DNA from: Deltaproteobacteria bacterium
Lineage (GTDB): Bacteria > Desulfobacterota > Desulfobacteria > Desulfobacterales > Desulfosalsimonadaceae
NCBI GenBank assembly: GCA_013151835.1
Contig: JAADHK010000125.1
Span: forward strand, 1-64,000
Direction of reading: 5' to 3'
DNA: 64,000 nt
Positions 44,462-53,783 of this stretch are shown piece by piece. The position numbers and the translations under genes are program-made. Under the pieces are notes generated by a model. It was given only the letters and a program-made list of their open reading frames with translations, was not told where the DNA came from and did not search any database. How positions within the stretch are numbered: position 1 is the stretch's first letter; every line of letters begins with the position of its first letter.

Positions 44462-46990
44462 TCACCTGGGCTTAAGCAGCATCACCTGTTTGTAATGGGA
44501 AGATATCCCGGTGTCGGTAAAGGGCATTTGCCGGTTTTTGGCCGAAAGCCAGACTGCGATACCGTCATCGTAATGGGAACTTGCGGGATTTGCCGACTGA
44601 CCGCCGGAATTGACTAAAAAAAGCGGCTCTTTGCGGGAAAAATCGACAATCATCCGCATGGCCGGAATCAGCCACACATCAAAGTCGGTCGTCTTGTGAA
44701 AGCCAGCGACATTCACGGTGTCAAAATCGCCACCGGCCGGATACGGCCCCCGGTCCGTGTACTTTGATATCAACCATGCCCCGCATTTCTGGAAAAACGG
44801 GAGAAACGGCATCATCTGGGTGGTGGTGGTTCGCCATTCATAGGTGTGGATATTGCCCCATTGCCATTTTTCAGGGTCACTGCCCATGCGATTGCGGGCA
44901 TGTTTAACGGCATCGGCAAGCGAATCGGCGATGATATCCGCCTTTGTCTCGATCTTTTTTGTCCGCACATTATCCCAGAAGGGGCTATGTTGTCTTCCCA
45001 AAAGATGGTCTTCATCCGGTCCGTAAATCCCGGAAAAAAGCCCTGAGAAATTCTTCCACAACTCCCCTTTTTCAGGCCCCAGCTCATCTCCGAAAAGATC
45101 ATGGATGAAAGTCTTCTGGAATATCCCCCACAGGGCCGCGCCGGATGAATCGGTTTGCATGTTTCCGTCAAACACGGAAAAGATCGAAAGGGCAAGTTTT
45201 GCATCCGCCCTTTTATCTTCATCTGTCCAGCCTGAAATTTGCTTTTGGATATCCCCGCCCAGAGGAGAGTCAAAAAGGAGCGACTTGAATTTTAGAAAAA
45301 ATATGTCAAGCCGGTCTGCCTGCAGCGCCTCGCTGTCTTTCCAGGCATGGTCGCTTTTGGCTGACAAAACCGATGATATCCGCTCGACCCGCCACGGGGC
45401 ATACCAGGAGGAACCTAAGATACGCGGATCATCCGACCCTATGGTCCTGTTGTTGGCCGTGCAGAGAAACCCGGATCCGGGATTTTCGACATGTGGATAA
45501 TCCGCAACCGGCAGTAGCCCGTCCCAGTCATATTCCCCGGTCCATCCGGGCGATGGGAGATGCCCCCTCCCCTTTTTGCGCAGCGGGTAAGTCCCTGACA
45601 CCTGCCATCCAATATTATCCGCATCACCGTACACGAAATTCAGATCCATGAACTTCACCTTGAGGATGGCGTTTCTGGCCTCATCCATGGTGACTGCCCG
45701 GTTTAATCCATACATCCCTTCAAAGCTTCTGGTTGGAACATCGTAGACGGTACTGACGGCAAGCCCGTATCCGCTTTTTATCTTCTGCGGAATTGCAAAA
45801 TGCTTCGGCCCGGCGGCAAGGGCGGTATTTAAAAGAGTTCCGTGACGGGTGGATTGCAGGACAACGCTCCGGTCCTTTTCGCCCTTAATATGAAATATCT
45901 CTTTTTTTTCAGTCACGGAGAACCACTTTCCCTTGTATAAATACTCGGTTTTCCCGCCCGACTTCCGCAAGTCTTCGATAAAAACATCCTGGCCGTCTCC
46001 CATGACCATGGTCTCGCCCCAGGCTATATGACCGTTGTACCCTGCCACGATCCCGGGAACACCGGCCATTGCGATCCCGGCGGCGTGATATTCCGGACAT
46101 TTCACCTGGAGCAACATCCAGATGGGCGGATGTTCCAAAGGAAGATGGGTATCGTTTGCCACGATCGTTTTCCCCGATGCTGTCAAAGACGGCCCGATAG
46201 CCCAGTTGTTTGACGCGGCAATGCCGGTGGGAAAAAAAATACGGGCCAGTTTTTCCGAAACCGCAGCCGTTTTTTCACTCTCTGTTCCGAAACGATTCCA
46301 GTCGATATCCTTTAACCCGGCCGCCTTGTCAAACGGGAGAGGTTCGTCCATGGAAACCGGAAAGAGCCAGGCCGCCTTTTGGGGCCCAATGGCAGCCGCT
46401 AGATTTAAAAATATGATCTCCTCTCGGATATTAAACGAAAGCCCGAGGTTTAACATGGAGGATATATAAAGACAATCCATGGGTTGCCACGGCTTCGGAA
46501 TATATCCGGAAATCTTAAAATCAAGGGAAAGCCGATCGGAGTGGGAATTTATATAGGCGTTCACCCCGTCCGCAAAATCGGACAAAAGGCCAGTAAGGTC
46601 TTCCGGCAATTGCCCGTACTGTATACGGGCGGCACGGGCCAGGCCCATGGTCCGCATGTAGATATCCATGTCAACCGCAACCGGGCCGACCATCTCGGAA
46701 AGCCTTCCTTGGGCCAGCAACGAAAAGGTAACCATCTGGACGAGCCGGTCCGAGGCCATCACGTATCCGGTGGCATAGGAAAGATCACGGGTATTTTGGG
46801 CCTCGATTACCGGTATCCCGAGGTTGTCCCGCGAAACCGTTACTTCCGACTTGAGGCCGGCAAGCAAAACAGACCCGGTTTCAGGATCGACCGTTTTCTT
46901 AAGCGAGCGGTCCATGAGGCCGCAGCCGGAAAGCAGCAGCAATACGACCGTGAAAATAATCAGGCGGTACAGTACACAGGTTCTCTTCAT
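44462..46990 (-). CDS. Penicillin-acylase family Ntn-hydrolase (lipoprotein)
   Basis: 842 residues. A lipoprotein signal peptide (MKRTCVLYRLIIFTVVLLLLS then Gly-Cys) is followed by an alpha chain, a spacer, and a beta chain whose N-terminal nucleophile is the Ser of ASNNWAIGPS near residue 245, exposed by self-cleavage. Family members hydrolyse amide bonds of acylated substrates such as beta-lactams or acyl-homoserine lactones; the natural substrate is unknown. The ATG at 46990 has GGGAGGG five bases upstream. Being lipid-anchored, it should face the periplasm. Confidence 0.92.
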   Translation of the reverse strand: MKRTCVLYRLIIFTVVLLLLSGCGLMDRSLKKTVDPETGSVLLAGLKSEVTVSRDNLGIPVIEAQNTRDLSYATGYVMASDRLVQMVTFSLLAQGRLSEMVGPVAVDMDIYMRTMGLARAARIQYGQLPEDLTGLLSDFADGVNAYINSHSDRLSLDFKISGYIPKPWQPMDCLYISSMLNLGLSFNIREEIIFLNLAAAIGPQKAAWLFPVSMDEPLPFDKAAGLKDIDWNRFGTESEKTAAVSEKLARIFFPTGIAASNNWAIGPSLTASGKTIVANDTHLPLEHPPIWMLLQVKCPEYHAAGIAMAGVPGIVAGYNGHIAWGETMVMGDGQDVFIEDLRKSGGKTEYLYKGKWFSVTEKKEIFHIKGEKDRSVVLQSTRHGTLLNTALAAGPKHFAIPQKIKSGYGLAVSTVYDVPTRSFEGMYGLNRAVTMDEARNAILKVKFMDLNFVYGDADNIGWQVSGTYPLRKKGRGHLPSPGWTGEYDWDGLLPVADYPHVENPGSGFLCTANNRTIGSDDPRILGSSWYAPWRVERISSVLSAKSDHAWKDSEALQADRLDIFFLKFKSLLFDSPLGGDIQKQISGWTDEDKRADAKLALSIFSVFDGNMQTDSSGAALWGIFQKTFIHDLFGDELGPEKGELWKNFSGLFSGIYGPDEDHLLGRQHSPFWDNVRTKKIETKADIIADSLADAVKHARNRMGSDPEKWQWGNIHTYEWRTTTTQMMPFLPFFQKCGAWLISKYTDRGPYPAGGDFDTVNVAGFHKTTDFDVWLIPAMRMIVDFSRKEPLFLVNSGGQSANPASSHYDDGIAVWLSAKNRQMPFTDTGISSHYKQVMLLKPR

Positions 46991-47174
46991 GTTGTCCCTC
47001 CCCATTTTGAAGAAAGTATAATTATCCACCGTTGTTTATAACGAGTAACAGATTGGCTTAGTATGAAAAAATTTGCAAGGTATAAGACCGATGCCATAGG
47101 GGATGGAATACCGGACTGCCGGTTTTAACCCGTGACTTTTGAGGGCAATATTGATAATGTTAAAACAATTATGC

Positions 47175-47203
47175 TACCCGTTAACGGTAACCGTGAACGG
47201 GTA
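47175..47203. repeat. Short inverted repeat upstream of the MFS gene
   Basis: TACCCGTT and AACGGGTA form an 8-bp perfect stem around a 13-base loop that itself contains ACGGTAACCGT. It lies just before repeat copy D in the 422-bp gap between the acylase and MFS genes. It may be an operator or a relic of a different repeat. Confidence 0.4.
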
Positions 47204-47210
47204 CCAATTA

Positions 47211-47337
47211 TGATGGCGTCGTAAAAAGTCCCATCTGCTGCGTTGTAGCGGGTCGCGAAATGCTCGGAATACTATATGTATGCCTCCGCTTTCGCAACAC
47301 CACTACGCCTTGTATATGGAACTTTCTATAGCCATCG
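47211..47337. repeat. Long palindromic intergenic repeat, copy D
   Basis: Imperfect palindrome: left arm TGATGGCGTCGTAAAAAG, right arm on the other strand GATGGCTATAGAAAGTTCC, with GCCTCCGCTTTCGC in the inner part. The same arm sequences occur in copies B and C. Unlike the other three copies it does not touch a stop codon. A truncated extra arm (GACTTTTTACGAGATCATC, 47352-47370) follows it, so two insertions may lie side by side. Confidence 0.8.
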
Positions 47338-47412
47338 TAACCGGGTTGCCCGACTTTTTACGAGATCATCAATTATGTATGTAACAAAAAGAATAGAAAA
47401 GACAGCTCATCG

Positions 47413-48615
47413 ATGAAAGCAATCCCGAAAGCAGATAATGAAAATCCATCCTTCTATCGGGCCTCAACCCTCGGCCCGATACTGCTCCTTTCCGGCATAT
47501 TCTTTCTCACCTTTATCGCAAGGGTTGCGTTCGGGCCGCTCATGCCGAGGATCGAAAAGCAGATGGACATCGATCATGCCCAGGCAGGATATATTTTTCT
47601 CTGTCTTTCGGCCGGGTATTTTACCTCCCTGCTCTGTTCGGGATTTGTTTCCTTGCGTATCTGCCATAGAAAAACCATCGCCGTATCGGTATCCGGAGCC
47701 GGAATTGCGCTCTTTTGCGTCTCGGCGTCAAACAGCCTGCCCGTGCTTGCGGCATCGGTCTTTTTGCTGGGTCTGTTCACCGGGCTCTACCTCCCGTCCG
47801 GAATCAGCACACTCACCTCGATGGTCGATCCCGGCAACTGGGGAAAAGCCCTTTCCATCCATGAACTTGCGCCCAATCTCGGATTTGTGGCCGCCCCGGT
47901 CCTTGTGGAAGTCGGGCTTGCCTTTTTTTCATGGCGCGCGATTCCCGCAACCATCGGCATATTATCCATCTGCGCCGGGATAGCCGTATTTTTCACCCCA
48001 ACCGCCTCTGATTGTCCGGGCTCGCCCCCTGATTTTACCGCAATCCGGAAATTTATCTCAAACACTCATCACCTGAAAATGATCGTCCTGTTCGGCCTCG
48101 GCATCGGGAGTACCGTAGGAATATACAGCATGCTCCCCCTGTACCTGACAACCGGCATGGGGATTTCCCGCGAGGCGGCCAACTACTGGATCGCTGCGGC
48201 AAGGGGGGCCGGGCTGATCTCGGCCCTGGCCTCCGGATGGGCGGCGGACAGATTCGGTCCAGGCCTGACAATGAGTATCCTTCTCGGGCTAACGGGCTTG
48301 GCCACCATTGGACTTGGCGTCGCATCCTCTCCTTTTACCGCTATCAGCCTTGTATTTGCGCAGGCGTTTTTATCGACCGGCTTTTTTCCCCCGGCCTTTG
48401 CGGTCCTCTCCGCCACGGTATCCCCTGAATACCGGAACCTTGCGGTATCCTTTACCATACCGTTTGCTTTCATATTCGGTTCCGGAATCGTACCTGCCGC
48501 AATAGGTGTCTGCGGAAAATCCGGCTCATTCGGTGCGGGAATAAGCATGGTTGGAGCAATAATCGCCCTTGGCGGATTCGCCTCTCTTTTGCACGAAAGG
48601 AAAAAACATGAATAA
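47413..48615 (+). CDS. Major facilitator superfamily transporter
   Basis: 400 residues with about 12 hydrophobic segments in two halves. The first begins GPILLLSGIFFLTFIARVAFGPLMP; the second begins MIVLFGLGIGSTVGIYSMLPLYL, with the inter-helix-2/3 type motif GWAADRFGPG in the C-terminal half. Substrate is unknown. The last codons overlap the M20 peptidase start by 8 bases, so an organic acid, amino acid or peptide substrate linked to that enzyme is a reasonable guess. Confidence 0.88.
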   Translation: MKAIPKADNENPSFYRASTLGPILLLSGIFFLTFIARVAFGPLMPRIEKQMDIDHAQAGYIFLCLSAGYFTSLLCSGFVSLRICHRKTIAVSVSGAGIALFCVSASNSLPVLAASVFLLGLFTGLYLPSGISTLTSMVDPGNWGKALSIHELAPNLGFVAAPVLVEVGLAFFSWRAIPATIGILSICAGIAVFFTPTASDCPGSPPDFTAIRKFISNTHHLKMIVLFGLGIGSTVGIYSMLPLYLTTGMGISREAANYWIAAARGAGLISALASGWAADRFGPGLTMSILLGLTGLATIGLGVASSPFTAISLVFAQAFLSTGFFPPAFAVLSATVSPEYRNLAVSFTIPFAFIFGSGIVPAAIGVCGKSGSFGAGISMVGAIIALGGFASLLHERKKHE

Positions 48616-49945
48616 CACATGCCACCCGGTGGAAATACTGAAAAAACTCATCCGCTTTAACACAACCAACCCACCGGGAAACGAGGGCGAATGCATCGGT
48701 TACATCAAGGACCTGATGGAGGATATCGGAATTGAGGCCTCCATTTACGCGGGCGTAAAAAACCGGCCGAACCTGGTCTGCCGCATGCCGGGAAAGGGCG
48801 ACGCCCCTCCGTTGATGTTTTACGGCCACACGGATGTTGTCACGACCGAAAAACAGGACTGGAAACATCCTCCGTTTGATGGCCGCGAGCTTGATGGTTA
48901 TGTCTGGGGTCGAGGGGCGCTGGACATGAAAGGCGGGCTTGCCATGATGATCTCAGCCATTCTCGCAATCAAGAAACAGGGGACCGTTCCTGCGGGCGAC
49001 ATCATCTTCGCGGCCCTCTCGGACGAGGAGGCCGGGGGTGATCTGGGGGCGAAATTCCTCGTGGAAAATCACGCGAACCTGTTTGACGGCGTACGTCATG
49101 CCATAGGAGAATTCGGCGGATTTTCCATGTATGCACAGGGCCGCACCTTCTACCCAGTGCAGGTGGCGGAAAAACAGGCGTGCTGGCTGAGAGCAAAAAT
49201 TACCGGGCCCGCGGGTCACGGCGCCATGCCCATGAAAGGCGGGGCCATGGGGAAACTGGGACGAATTCTCACCTGCCTGGATAAAAAACGACTGCCAGTC
49301 AGAATAACCCCGGTTGCCCGGGAAATGATCGAAACCTTTGCCGGGGCCATGAGTTTTCCCGCCAATGCCATACTCAAACAGCTTTTAAACCCAAAGCTCA
49401 CCGATGCCGTGCTCGCGCTCATGGGCGCAAAAGGACAGCCCTTTGAACCGCTGTTGAGAAACACGGTAAACGCCACGATTGTTACCGGCGGGGACAAGGT
49501 CAACGTCATCCCGCCTGAGATAATATTAAGCCTCGACGGCCGCCTGGTCCCCGGGGCCACGCCCGAAACTTTCATAAATGAGCTTGCGCCGCTTCTGGGC
49601 CGGGACACAAAAATCGAGATCATCCGGTACGACCCGCCCCCCCCTGATTCAAAAACGGATCCGGATACGGGATTCATGGACCTGATCTCACGGGTGATAA
49701 AACAGGCGGACCCCAACGGCATACCCATGCCCATGCTACTTCCAGGGGTAACCGATGCGCGTTTTTTCTCACGCCTGTCAATTCGCACATATGGGTTTCT
49801 GCCCATGAAACTTCCGGAAGATTTCGACTTTTTTTCGACCATTCACGCGGCAGACGAGCGGGTGCCAATATCGGCATTGGAATTCGGGACTGAAGTGCTG
49901 ACGGATTTGCTGAGACGGTATGGGGATAAAACGGTTGGCGGTTGA
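48608..49945 (+). CDS. M20-family metallopeptidase (ArgE/DapE-like)
   Basis: 445 residues from the chosen start. Zinc-binding and catalytic residues appear in YGHTDVV (His, Asp), RGALDMKGG (Asp) and SDEEAGGDLGAKF (Glu-Glu); the dimerisation domain is inserted at about residues 185-310. The family removes acyl groups from, or cleaves, N-acylated amino acids and dipeptides. The ATG at 48608 has AAAGG eight bases upstream; the frame extends to 48569 within the MFS gene. Translation is probably coupled to that gene. Confidence 0.92.
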   Translation: MNNTCHPVEILKKLIRFNTTNPPGNEGECIGYIKDLMEDIGIEASIYAGVKNRPNLVCRMPGKGDAPPLMFYGHTDVVTTEKQDWKHPPFDGRELDGYVWGRGALDMKGGLAMMISAILAIKKQGTVPAGDIIFAALSDEEAGGDLGAKFLVENHANLFDGVRHAIGEFGGFSMYAQGRTFYPVQVAEKQACWLRAKITGPAGHGAMPMKGGAMGKLGRILTCLDKKRLPVRITPVAREMIETFAGAMSFPANAILKQLLNPKLTDAVLALMGAKGQPFEPLLRNTVNATIVTGGDKVNVIPPEIILSLDGRLVPGATPETFINELAPLLGRDTKIEIIRYDPPPPDSKTDPDTGFMDLISRVIKQADPNGIPMPMLLPGVTDARFFSRLSIRTYGFLPMKLPEDFDFFSTIHAADERVPISALEFGTEVLTDLLRRYGDKTVGG

Positions 49946-50007
49946 CGGTTACCAGTTGACTGTTTCCAGCCATATAAGGGCGGCCACAGGGGGCCGCTCC
50001 TACCGAT

Positions 50008-50361
50008 TTATTCTACAAACGAGACTTGCTGGACTGTGTGTTTTTTCCGGATAAAGGCTGCAATCCGCTCCCGGCCCGCCTTTTGGGTAACCGGCCGGAC
50101 CCGGGAAACCGGGCGGCCGTTGTCGTCGGTTCCGTACTTCCACTCCCGCACGAATCCCGCGACCATGGCATAGGCGCAACCGCCGGTGCCGCAGCACGAC
50201 GTGTCGACGACCATGGCCCCGACATAATATAGCAGGTCATCTTCCTCAAATTCCCGCCGAAACTCAGCGGTATAATAATAACTCCCGCCAATGGCGGTTA
50301 TCGGCTCATTTAAGGCCGGATGAGTAAAGTTCTTAAGGTCTTCCGGTATGATGTTGTCCAT
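50008..50361 (-). CDS. Unknown protein with CC-x3-GC motif
   Basis: 117 residues from the chosen ATG, which has GAGGTG nine bases upstream and lies 13 bases after the ICMT stop; the frame extends to 50445. The central segment VDTSCCGTGGCAYAMVAGFV has three close cysteines, and the C-terminal part is basic (RPVTQKAGRERIAAFIRKKH). No family was recognised. It ends the kdtA-kdsB-ICMT run and could bind a metal, but that is a guess. Confidence 0.65.
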   Translation of the reverse strand: MDNIIPEDLKNFTHPALNEPITAIGGSYYYTAEFRREFEEDDLLYYVGAMVVDTSCCGTGGCAYAMVAGFVREWKYGTDDNGRPVSRVRPVTQKAGRERIAAFIRKKHTVQQVSFVE

Positions 50362-50374
50362 CCCCGGAGGCACC

Positions 50375-50959
50375 TCAAATCCGCCATACAAAGGCGAATA
50401 TATAGAGCACCACATACCCGCAAAAAACCACGGCCAGATTTTCAAGAACGTGGTTTTCCCGGATGCTTTCTCGGTTTAAAGACACAAGCTTTAATGCGTC
50501 AAAACGCACAAATCCCGGGATATAGGGGTGGACATCCGCACAGTACGAGGCGTAGTCGGCCCCGAAAAGCTCGGACAGAATCTTTTCCTCCCTTTTGACC
50601 CGGTTGACCATATAAAAATAATAGACCCCCACGTAGACAACAATCAGCCATATGCAACCGGTCATGAGAATGATGCCCAGAACCAGGAGAAAACGGCTTA
50701 AATACATGGGATTTCTCACAAACATATATGGGCCGGTGGTCGTCAGCTTCTTTTTGGTCCTGATGGTCGACATGCACCATGCCTGGAGAAACGCGCCGCA
50801 GATTGAAACCGCGAGTCCCGGATAAAACCAGGCCGGGTCAAGAAGAAACAGGAGCCAGACCGAAAAGATTATTCCAAGGGGCAGGCGGGACTTTAAAAAA
50901 AGGCCGCGCAGCCTGGGGTTGTTGAACACCGAGTTTATACGGTCCATTATATCAGACAT
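50375..50959 (-). CDS. Isoprenylcysteine carboxyl methyltransferase-like (ICMT/PEMT) membrane protein
   Basis: 194 residues with four to five transmembrane segments. The signature [20 protein letters not shown] is the SAM-binding/entry motif of the ICMT/PEMT family, and [25 protein letters not shown] is the C-terminal family segment. Members methylate lipids or isoprenoid-linked substrates; bacterial targets are often unknown. The ATG at 50959 overlaps kdsB by 8 bases and has GGAG eight bases upstream; the longer frame to 51121 is rejected. Location in a Kdo operon hints at an envelope lipid substrate. Confidence 0.87.
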   Translation of the reverse strand: MSDIMDRINSVFNNPRLRGLFLKSRLPLGIIFSVWLLFLLDPAWFYPGLAVSICGAFLQAWCMSTIRTKKKLTTTGPYMFVRNPMYLSRFLLVLGIILMTGCIWLIVVYVGVYYFYMVNRVKREEKILSELFGADYASYCADVHPYIPGFVRFDALKLVSLNRESIRENHVLENLAVVFCGYVVLYIFAFVWRI

Positions 50960-51707
50960 TTTTCTTCTCCTGTTCCATGGCCGCGATAACACGGCTGATA
51001 TCTTCGGGCCGGTCCACGCCGATCGATTCATACGCGGTTTCCACCACCCGGATGGGAATATTATTTTCAAGAAGCCGGAGCTGTTCAAGCTTTTCGATTC
51101 TTTCAAGCCGGCCGGGCGCAAGATTTACAAACCGGTCCAGCACTGACTTGCGAAAAGCATAAAGCCCCACGTGGCCCAGGTATTCCACCGGAAATTCATC
51201 TCTTGCAAACGGAATAACGGACCGTGAAAAATATAGTGCGTTGCCGTTTTGTCCAACCACAACCTTGACCAGATCCGGCCTTTGGGCATCCGCCGGACTG
51301 ATGTGCCTTGTGAGGGTTGAAACAGATACGTTTGCGTCTGAAAACGGGGCCACCAGTTCTTCCAGCATTTTTGGATCAAGCAATGGCTCATCACCCTGGA
51401 TGTTCACCACCACGGCATCAGGCTCAACCCCTATGCTCTCCGCTGCCTCCCGGACCCTGTCCGTGCCCGACACATGGTCCGCTGCGGTCATCACGGCCGG
51501 CACGTTCAGTTTGTGTGCGGCATCCATTATCCTGTTATCGTCAGTGGCGATTACCACCCGGACCAGGGCCGCAGTCATGGCCGCCCGGGTATAAACATGC
51601 CAGAACATGGGTTTGCCCCGGATATCAGCCAGGGGTTTTCCGGGAAACCGGGAAGAATCGTACCGGGCCGGTATTATACCATAGCATGGAGGCAAATCCT
51701 TATTCAA
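50952..51707 (-). CDS. kdsB: CMP-Kdo synthetase (3-deoxy-manno-octulosonate cytidylyltransferase)
   Basis: 251 residues. Nucleotidyltransferase signature [23 protein letters not shown] at the N terminus, [13 protein letters not shown] for metal/CTP binding near residue 95, and HVGLYAFRK near 180. It activates Kdo with CTP for lipid A-core assembly. It overlaps the kdtA stop by four bases (ATGA), so the two steps are translationally coupled. Confidence 0.97.
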   Translation of the reverse strand: MNKDLPPCYGIIPARYDSSRFPGKPLADIRGKPMFWHVYTRAAMTAALVRVVIATDDNRIMDAAHKLNVPAVMTAADHVSGTDRVREAAESIGVEPDAVVVNIQGDEPLLDPKMLEELVAPFSDANVSVSTLTRHISPADAQRPDLVKVVVGQNGNALYFSRSVIPFARDEFPVEYLGHVGLYAFRKSVLDRFVNLAPGRLERIEKLEQLRLLENNIPIRVVETAYESIGVDRPEDISRVIAAMEQEKKNV

Positions 51708-52957
51708 CTTTGGTCCTCCTTTTTGATTGCCGCAAGTATGATCTTACAGGCCATATGGGTTCCTCCCTGGCGTACGCGGATGTATTCCATGGCGGCCCTG
51801 CGAACCACATCCCGGTCGGCAGGTGCCTGTAATTGTTTTATGAGGGTTTCAGCCACCGCTTTCCATCCATCGGCCCGGATAACAAGGCCTTGTTTAAAAA
51901 CCGCTTCGCCCACCCACAAAAAATTGTCCCAAAACGGCCCGATGACGGGCACGACGCCAAATACCAGGGGTTCTAAAAAATTCTGCCCCCCGAGAGGCGC
52001 AAGGCTTCCGCCCACAAATACGCTGTCTGCCGCCGCATAGGCCGCCGCGAGCTCTCCAAACACGTCCCAGACAAGAACGGTGCCCGGTTCAACCCTGCCG
52101 GATACTTTTGATTTTAATGCCCAGCGCACACCCATTTTATCTAAAACACCCCGCCAGTGATCGATCCGGTGCATGTGACGGGGGAAAAGACCAATCACGG
52201 AATCCGGACAGCAATTCCGGACAGCGGAGATCACCTCGGCCACATCATCCTCTTCCTCCTGTCTAACCGAACCAAGGACAAGAAAGGGATGCGGCCCGAC
52301 CTCTGCCCCCTGAAGAGCCTCGCCCGAATCGTTCCCGGCCGAGGCCACGCCGTCAAACTTGATATTCGGTATGACAGAGACGATATCCTCGCCGAAAAGC
52401 GCTGCAAACCTGCCCGCATCTTCGGCAGTTATTGCAAGTACCCTTTCAGGTGCAAGGGTTTGCAGCAGGTGCTTAAATCTCCGGTAACCGCGCAGGCTCT
52501 TTTCCGTAATCCTGCCGTTTACGATTGCAATCGGTCGGCCGGACATCTTCGCGGCATAGAGAAATCCCGGCCATATCTCGGTCTCAAGAAGCACGGTCAG
52601 TTTCGGGGCCACCTGCTCAAGGGCTGTGGCCATGAGCGACGGACGGTCAAACGGGAAATAAGCGGCAAAAACGGCCCGCCTGTTTTCGCGTGAATTTATC
52701 TTTTGTGAAAACTTTTCGATTATCTCCATGCCCTGGCGCGTGTTGGTGGTAACCAGGAGCCGAACCGGAGCTAACGGCACAAGATATTCAACGATTGCAC
52801 GGGCAAGATATGCCTCACCGCCCGAAGCCGCCTGGATCCAGACATCGGCTGCCGGGAGGGGAATAACCAGCCTGCGCTGGTCAAAACCGTCTTTTAACCG
52901 CTCGTTTTTCCTTAAAAACGGGATCAACATCCGGCCGGCCATATCATAGAGCGCCAT
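51704..52957 (-). CDS. waaA: Kdo transferase (lipid A core)
   Basis: About 417 residues from the chosen ATG. GT-B fold transferase that moves Kdo from CMP-Kdo to lipid A precursor. An N-terminal membrane-anchor helix ([15 protein letters not shown]) is followed by the acceptor domain with [14 protein letters not shown]-like and [15 protein letters not shown] segments, and the donor domain with [20 protein letters not shown] and GGQNFLEP. The open frame reaches 53125, but that extension has no family match; the ATG at 52957 fits the usual N terminus, although no clear ribosome-binding site precedes it. First gene of kdtA-kdsB-ICMT-unknown. Confidence 0.93.
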   Translation of the reverse strand: MALYDMAGRMLIPFLRKNERLKDGFDQRRLVIPLPAADVWIQAASGGEAYLARAIVEYLVPLAPVRLLVTTNTRQGMEIIEKFSQKINSRENRRAVFAAYFPFDRPSLMATALEQVAPKLTVLLETEIWPGFLYAAKMSGRPIAIVNGRITEKSLRGYRRFKHLLQTLAPERVLAITAEDAGRFAALFGEDIVSVIPNIKFDGVASAGNDSGEALQGAEVGPHPFLVLGSVRQEEEDDVAEVISAVRNCCPDSVIGLFPRHMHRIDHWRGVLDKMGVRWALKSKVSGRVEPGTVLVWDVFGELAAAYAAADSVFVGGSLAPLGGQNFLEPLVFGVVPVIGPFWDNFLWVGEAVFKQGLVIRADGWKAVAETLIKQLQAPADRDVVRRAAMEYIRVRQGGTHMACKIILAAIKKEDQS

Positions 52958-53107
52958 TATTACGCGCAGGTATCGTAAATTCTTCCGGGTATACATATAA
53001 CAGAAAACTATCCCAGAACATGGCCGATTGTCAACACGGGCGTGAAAATTGACGGACATTTCCCGGCTTGTTTTTTTTATTCTTTGAAGATAATAAGTGG
53101 AGTGGCT

Positions 53108-53180
53108 ATGAAAAGGCTTTTTCATGGTGAAACATATTGCATCGGCTTTAAATAACCCGCCCGGATAGCGATAGCCGATG
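53108..53180 (+). promoter_or_regulatory. Two hairpins upstream of the DUF2141 gene
   Basis: ATGAAAA (53108-53114) pairs with TTTTCAT (53119-53125) around a four-base loop. CATCGGCT (53140-53147) pairs perfectly with AGCCGATG (53173-53180) around 25 bases. Both lie between the divergent waaA and DUF2141 genes, ending 57 bases before the latter's start. They may form a structured leader; no known riboswitch class was matched. Confidence 0.35.
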
Positions 53181-53237
53181 AGACCGGATTTTTCAGAAGA
53201 TGATTTCAGAATCGATTATCCGAAAACAGAGGTTTTG

Positions 53238-53675
53238 ATGCGTAAAATGATCATATTTTCAATATGGTGTTTGTTATTACTGTCCTCCGTTGCCCATGCC
53301 CGGTCCGGGAAGTACACCATTGCGGGACAGATTCATTTTGAAAAGACAGGGATGATCTATATAAAGATTGTTACCCGGACACAATTTGAGGATAAGGAAA
53401 AATCCCCTTTTCGGTTGACAATTCGGATCGACAAAAACGGCTTGAATACGAAAAAGGTTCCGTTTATGTTCCAAAATGTCCCCAAAGGGACCTATGGCAT
53501 TATGGTTTTTGAGGATACGAATGAAAACAAGAAATTTGATATGGGGATGTTTGGCCCCAAGGAGCCGTGGGGCATGTATCGTCCGGTTCGCCCGATGTTC
53601 AGAAAGCCCGGATTCGATGAATTTGCGTTTTCGTTGAAAAAAGATATCACTAATATCAACATTAAATTGAAATGA
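53238..53675 (+). CDS. Exported DUF2141-family protein
   Basis: 145 residues from the ATG at 53238 (AGAGG five bases upstream; the frame opens at 53178). A signal peptide (cut near SVAHA) precedes one beta-sandwich domain. It shows DUF2141 family features: FQNVPKGTYGIMVFEDTNENKKFDMGMFGPKEPWG, a calcium-loop-like stretch, and a C-terminal strand. Function is unknown; family members are secreted or periplasmic. It lies 108 bp before the cytochrome c gene in the same direction and may share its regulation. Confidence 0.8.
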   Translation: MRKMIIFSIWCLLLLSSVAHARSGKYTIAGQIHFEKTGMIYIKIVTRTQFEDKEKSPFRLTIRIDKNGLNTKKVPFMFQNVPKGTYGIMVFEDTNENKKFDMGMFGPKEPWGMYRPVRPMFRKPGFDEFAFSLKKDITNINIKLK

Positions 53676-53694
53676 ATGAAAAATTTTTTCTTTA

Positions 53695-53721
53695 TTGACA
53701 CATAACGCCAACATGTATTAA
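53695..53721 (+). promoter_or_regulatory. Possible sigma-70 promoter for the cytochrome/MetV/MetF operon
   Basis: TTGACA (53695-53700) followed after 15 bases by TATTAA (53716-53721). The -35 box is perfect and the spacing short. It would start transcription about 55 bases before the cytochrome c ATG. Confidence 0.4.
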
Positions 53722-53783
53722 CTACTTTTTTTTTAATTCTTCCCGGTTTTAAAATTTTTATTTTTCCAAATAGGAGTTGGGCA

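Noticed and set aside
49925-49997. GGTTGACGGTTACC-type repeat and GCGGCC/GGCCGC hairpin after the M20 gene
   Set aside because: Short and imperfect, with no T tract; noted as possible minor repeat remnants but not supportable as a terminator or element.
50960-51121. N-terminal extension of the ICMT-like gene
   Set aside because: The extra 54 residues overlap kdsB, have no membrane or family character, and lack a ribosome-binding site; the ATG at 50959 has GGAG.
52958-53125. N-terminal extension of waaA
   Set aside because: The 56 extra residues do not resemble the family and run through the divergent promoter region and a hairpin.
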